From the NCBI GenBank assembly GCA_963580455.1, contig OY756968.1:25079996-25143995 (forward strand): a DNA stretch of 64,000 nt, given 5' to 3'. A program made the translations under genes and the position numbers. Positions 61,745 through 64,000 of the stretch are shown piece by piece (positions within the stretch are counted from its first letter, which is position 1; each line of letters begins with the position of its first letter). The notes beneath the pieces were generated by a model. The model worked only from the letters and a program-made list of their open reading frames with translations, did no database searches and was not told the DNA's origin. The DNA comes from Euonymus europaeus. Lineage: Eukaryota > Streptophyta > Magnoliopsida > Celastrales > Celastraceae.

Positions 61745-63993
61745 GAATTCGGTAATTTTTAGCTTGATTTCACACTACTTTTCAAGCTCTACGATTATGG
61801 AGTTTCGGATTTTGATTTCAGAACTCGTGGCTAGTTGGTCTCGTTTGACCTAGTTAGCCGCGAAATGTGGTTTCTTTACGTAAACGGTTTTATGAATATC
61901 GGTTGACTCCGAGTTCTGAATTCGGTGATTTTTAGCTTGATTTCACACTAATTTTCGAGCTCTACGAGCCTGGTGTTTCGGATTTTGATTTCAGAACTCG
62001 TGGCTAGTTGGTCTCGTTTCACCTAGTTAGCCGCGAAATGTGGTTTCTTTACGTAAACGGTTTTATGAATATCCGTTGACTCCGAGTTCTGAATTCGGTG
62101 ATTTTTAGCTTGATTTCACACTACTTTTTGAGCTCTACAATCCTGTGTTTTCGGATTTCGATTTCAGAACTCGTGGCTAGTAGGTCTCGTTTCACCTAGT
62201 TAGCCGCGAAATGTGGTTTCTTTACGTGAACGGTTTTATGAATATCCGTTGACTCCGGGTTCTGAATTCGGAGATTTTTAGCTTGATTTCATACTACTTT
62301 TCGAGCTCTACAATCCTGGGTTTTCGGATTTCGATTTCAGAACTCGTGGCTAGTACTTCTCGTTTCACCTAGTTAGCCGCGAAATGTGGTACCTTTACGT
62401 AAACGGTTTTATGAATATCCGTTGACTCCGAGTTCTGAATTCGGTGATTTTTTGCTTTATTTCACACTACTTTTCGAGCTCTACGATCCTGGCATTTCGG
62501 ATTTTGATTTCAGAACTCGTGGCTAGTTGGCCTCGTTTCACCTAGTTAGCCACGAAATGTAGTTTCTTTACGTAAACGGTTTTATGAATATCCGTTGACT
62601 ACGAGCTCTGAATTCGGTAATTTTTAGCTTGATTTCACACTACTTTTCAAGCTCTACGATTATGGAGTTTCGGATTTTGATTTCAGAACTCGTGGCTAGT
62701 TGGTCTCGTTTGACCTAGTTAGCCGCGAAATGTGGTTTCTTTACGTAAACGGTTTTATGAATATCGGTTGACTCCGAGTTCTGAATTCGGTGATTTTTAG
62801 CTTGATTTCACACTAATTTTCGAGCTCTACGAGCCTGGTGTTTCGGATTTTGATTTCAGAACTCGTGGCTAGTTGGTCTCGTTTCACCTAGTTAGCCGCG
62901 AAATGTGGTTTCTTTACGTAAACGGTTTTATGAATATCCGTTGACTCCGAGTTCTGAATTCGGTGATTTTTAGCTTGATTTCACACTACCTTTCGAGCTC
63001 TACAATCTTGGCATTTCAGATTTTGATTTCAGAACTTGTGGCTAGTAGGTCTCGTTTCACCTATTTAGCCGCGAAATGTGGTTTCTTTACGTAAACGGTT
63101 TTATGAATATCCGTTGACTCCGAGTTCTGAATTCGGGTATTTTTAGCTTGATTACACACTACTTTTCGAGCTCTACAATCCTGGGTTTTCGGATTTTGAT
63201 TTCAGAACTCGTGGCTAGTAGGTCTTGTTTCACCTATTTAGCCACGAAATGTGGTTTCTTTACGTAAACGGTTTTATGAATATCCGTTGACTACGAATTC
63301 TGAATTCGGTGATTTTTAGCTTGATTTCACACTACTTTTCGAGCTCTACGATCTTGTTATTTCGGATTTTGATTTAAGAACTCGTGGCTAGTTGGTCTCG
63401 TTTAACCTAGTTAGCCGCGAAATGTGGTTTCTTTACGTAAACGGTTTTATGAATATCCGTTGACTCCGAGTTCTGAATTCGGTGATTTTTAGCTTGATTA
63501 CACACTACTTTCGAGCTCTACAATCCTGGGTTTTCGGATTTTGATTTCAGAACTCGTGGCTAGTAGGTCTCGTTTCACCTATTTAGCCGCGAAATGTGGT
63601 TTCTTTACGTAAACGGTTTTATGAATATCCGTTGACTGCGAGTTCTGAATTCGGTGATTTTTAGCTTGATTTCACACTTCTTTTCGAGCTCTACAATCCT
63701 AGGTTTTCGAATTTCGATTTCAGAACTCGTGGCTAGTAGTTCTCGTTTCACCTAGTTAGCCGCGAAATATGGTTTCTTTATGTAAACGGTTTTATGAATA
63801 TCCATTGACTCCGAGTTCTGAATTCGGGTGATTTTTAGCTTGATTTCACACTACTTTTCGAGCTCTACAATCCTGGGTTTTTGGATTTTGATTTCAGAAC
63901 TCGTGGCTAGTAGGTCTCGTTTCACCTAGTTAGCCGCGAAATGTGGTTTCTTTACGTAAACGGTTTTATAAATATCCGTTGACTCCGAGTTCT
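61745..63993 (+). repeat. Return to cassette order, 13 units
   Basis: The order is v, d, j-like (TTTTTGAG, CCTGTGTTTT, GTGAACGG), t (KpnI 62388), u, v (62659), d, e (CTACCTTTCGAG, 62989), f, g (63348), 172-bp unit (63505), CACTTC unit, extra-G unit. The run from t onward has the same order as from 51490 to beyond 52.8 kb, except for a d unit between v and e. Private changes include AGCCACG and GACTACGAATTC in f. Confidence 0.75.
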
Positions 63994-64000
63994 GAATTCG
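63994..64000 (+). repeat. First 7 bases of a monomer at the right edge
   Basis: The window ends with GAATTCG, the start of another unit, so the array continues beyond this edge. Neither boundary of the array is in the window. Confidence 0.9.

Larger units (their letters stand above)
1..64000 (+). repeat. Tandem satellite array, 173-bp monomer, about 370 copies, all in one orientation
   Basis: Every line of the window contains the same unit. GAATTC anchors at 335, 508 and 681 are exactly 173 bp apart, and that spacing holds to the last anchor at 63994. The span 162-63993 fits 369 units with a net -5 bp from small indels. No unit is inverted and no foreign sequence interrupts the array. Unit length and head-to-tail order are those of centromeric or pericentromeric satellites of plants and animals; that assignment is inference. 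All three frames carry stops and 173 is not a multiple of 3, so reading frames shift with each unit and no long protein can be encoded. I do not recognise the satellite family. Confidence 0.98.

Noticed and set aside
1..64000. CRISPR array
   Set aside because: Direct repeats are contiguous 173-bp units with no short repeat/unique spacer alternation and no cas genes.
1..64000. Telomeric or subtelomeric repeat
   Set aside because: No TTAGGG- or TTTAGGG-type short tandem repeats; GGTTTTA occurs only once per 173-bp unit.
1..64000. rDNA intergenic spacer repeats
   Set aside because: No rRNA sequence nearby and the array is far longer and more uniform than usual spacer subrepeats; cannot be excluded outright from sequence alone.
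1..64000. Assignment to a named family such as Tyba of Rhynchospora (about 172 bp)
   Set aside because: The unit length is close, but I cannot confirm sequence identity from memory. A search of a satellite database with the reference unit would decide.

Overview
The whole 64 kb window is one uninterrupted head-to-tail satellite DNA array. The repeat unit (monomer) is 173 bp, and every copy lies in the same orientation. I anchored units on a near-invariant GAATTC, which I call monomer position 1. The first anchor is at 162 (there as GAACTC) and the last at 63994, a span that fits 369 complete units with a net indel balance of about -5 bp. Base 1 of the window falls at about monomer position 13. 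I found no protein gene, tRNA, rRNA, transposon, CRISPR array or non-satellite segment anywhere. The unit at 5691-5863 matches the consensus I derived by eye and serves as the reference for monomer positions.

This is eukaryotic heterochromatin. A roughly nucleosome-plus-linker unit, tens of kilobases of homogeneous tandem copies and nested higher-order repeats (HORs) are typical of centromeric or pericentromeric satellites. A 165-185 bp unit is common in plants, but also occurs in animals. I do not recognise the sequence, so neither species nor centromere identity can be claimed. The consensus is T-rich on the given strand (by hand count A 35, C 35, G 37, T 66; about 42% G+C) and has 12 CpGs per unit, more than its composition predicts.

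Layout. (1) 1 to about 9.8 kb: an older-looking, variant-rich domain, organised as blocks of 18, 9, 11 and 8 units that share a marker junction (GAACTC preceded by TTGAATCC) plus a linked pair of ATTACAC units. (2) About 9.8-19 kb: mixed monomers, several 174-bp units with an extra G, two local dimer expansions, and the first appearance of a u-v-d-e cassette. (3) About 19-36.7 kb: KpnI-marked blocks of 11, 13, 8, 16 and 12 units, with segments recurring at a 37-unit (6.4 kb) offset. (4) 36.7-53.4 kb: blocks of 9, 11, 11, 19, 9, 9 and 18 units, each starting with the cassette. One is interrupted by a 6-unit island of monomers unlike its neighbours, and a 17-unit offset repeat lies near the end. 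(5) 53.4-61.05 kb: the most homogeneous part, an 11-unit HOR in four copies, one expanded to 14 units and the last truncated to 8. (6) 61.05-64 kb: return to cassette-type arrangement through recombinant monomers.

Unit labels used below: t = KpnI unit (GGTACC at about position 126); u = unit with TTGCTTTATTT and usually GGCCTCG; v = unit with GATTATGGA; d and c = units with GAGCCTGGTG; e = unit with ATCTTGGC and CTTGTGG; f = unit with CGGGTATTT; g = unit with CTTGTTATTT. The value of the window is as a record of satellite evolution: unequal exchange, block amplification, slippage and monomer recombination can all be read directly. All spacings were derived by locating marker motifs by hand.
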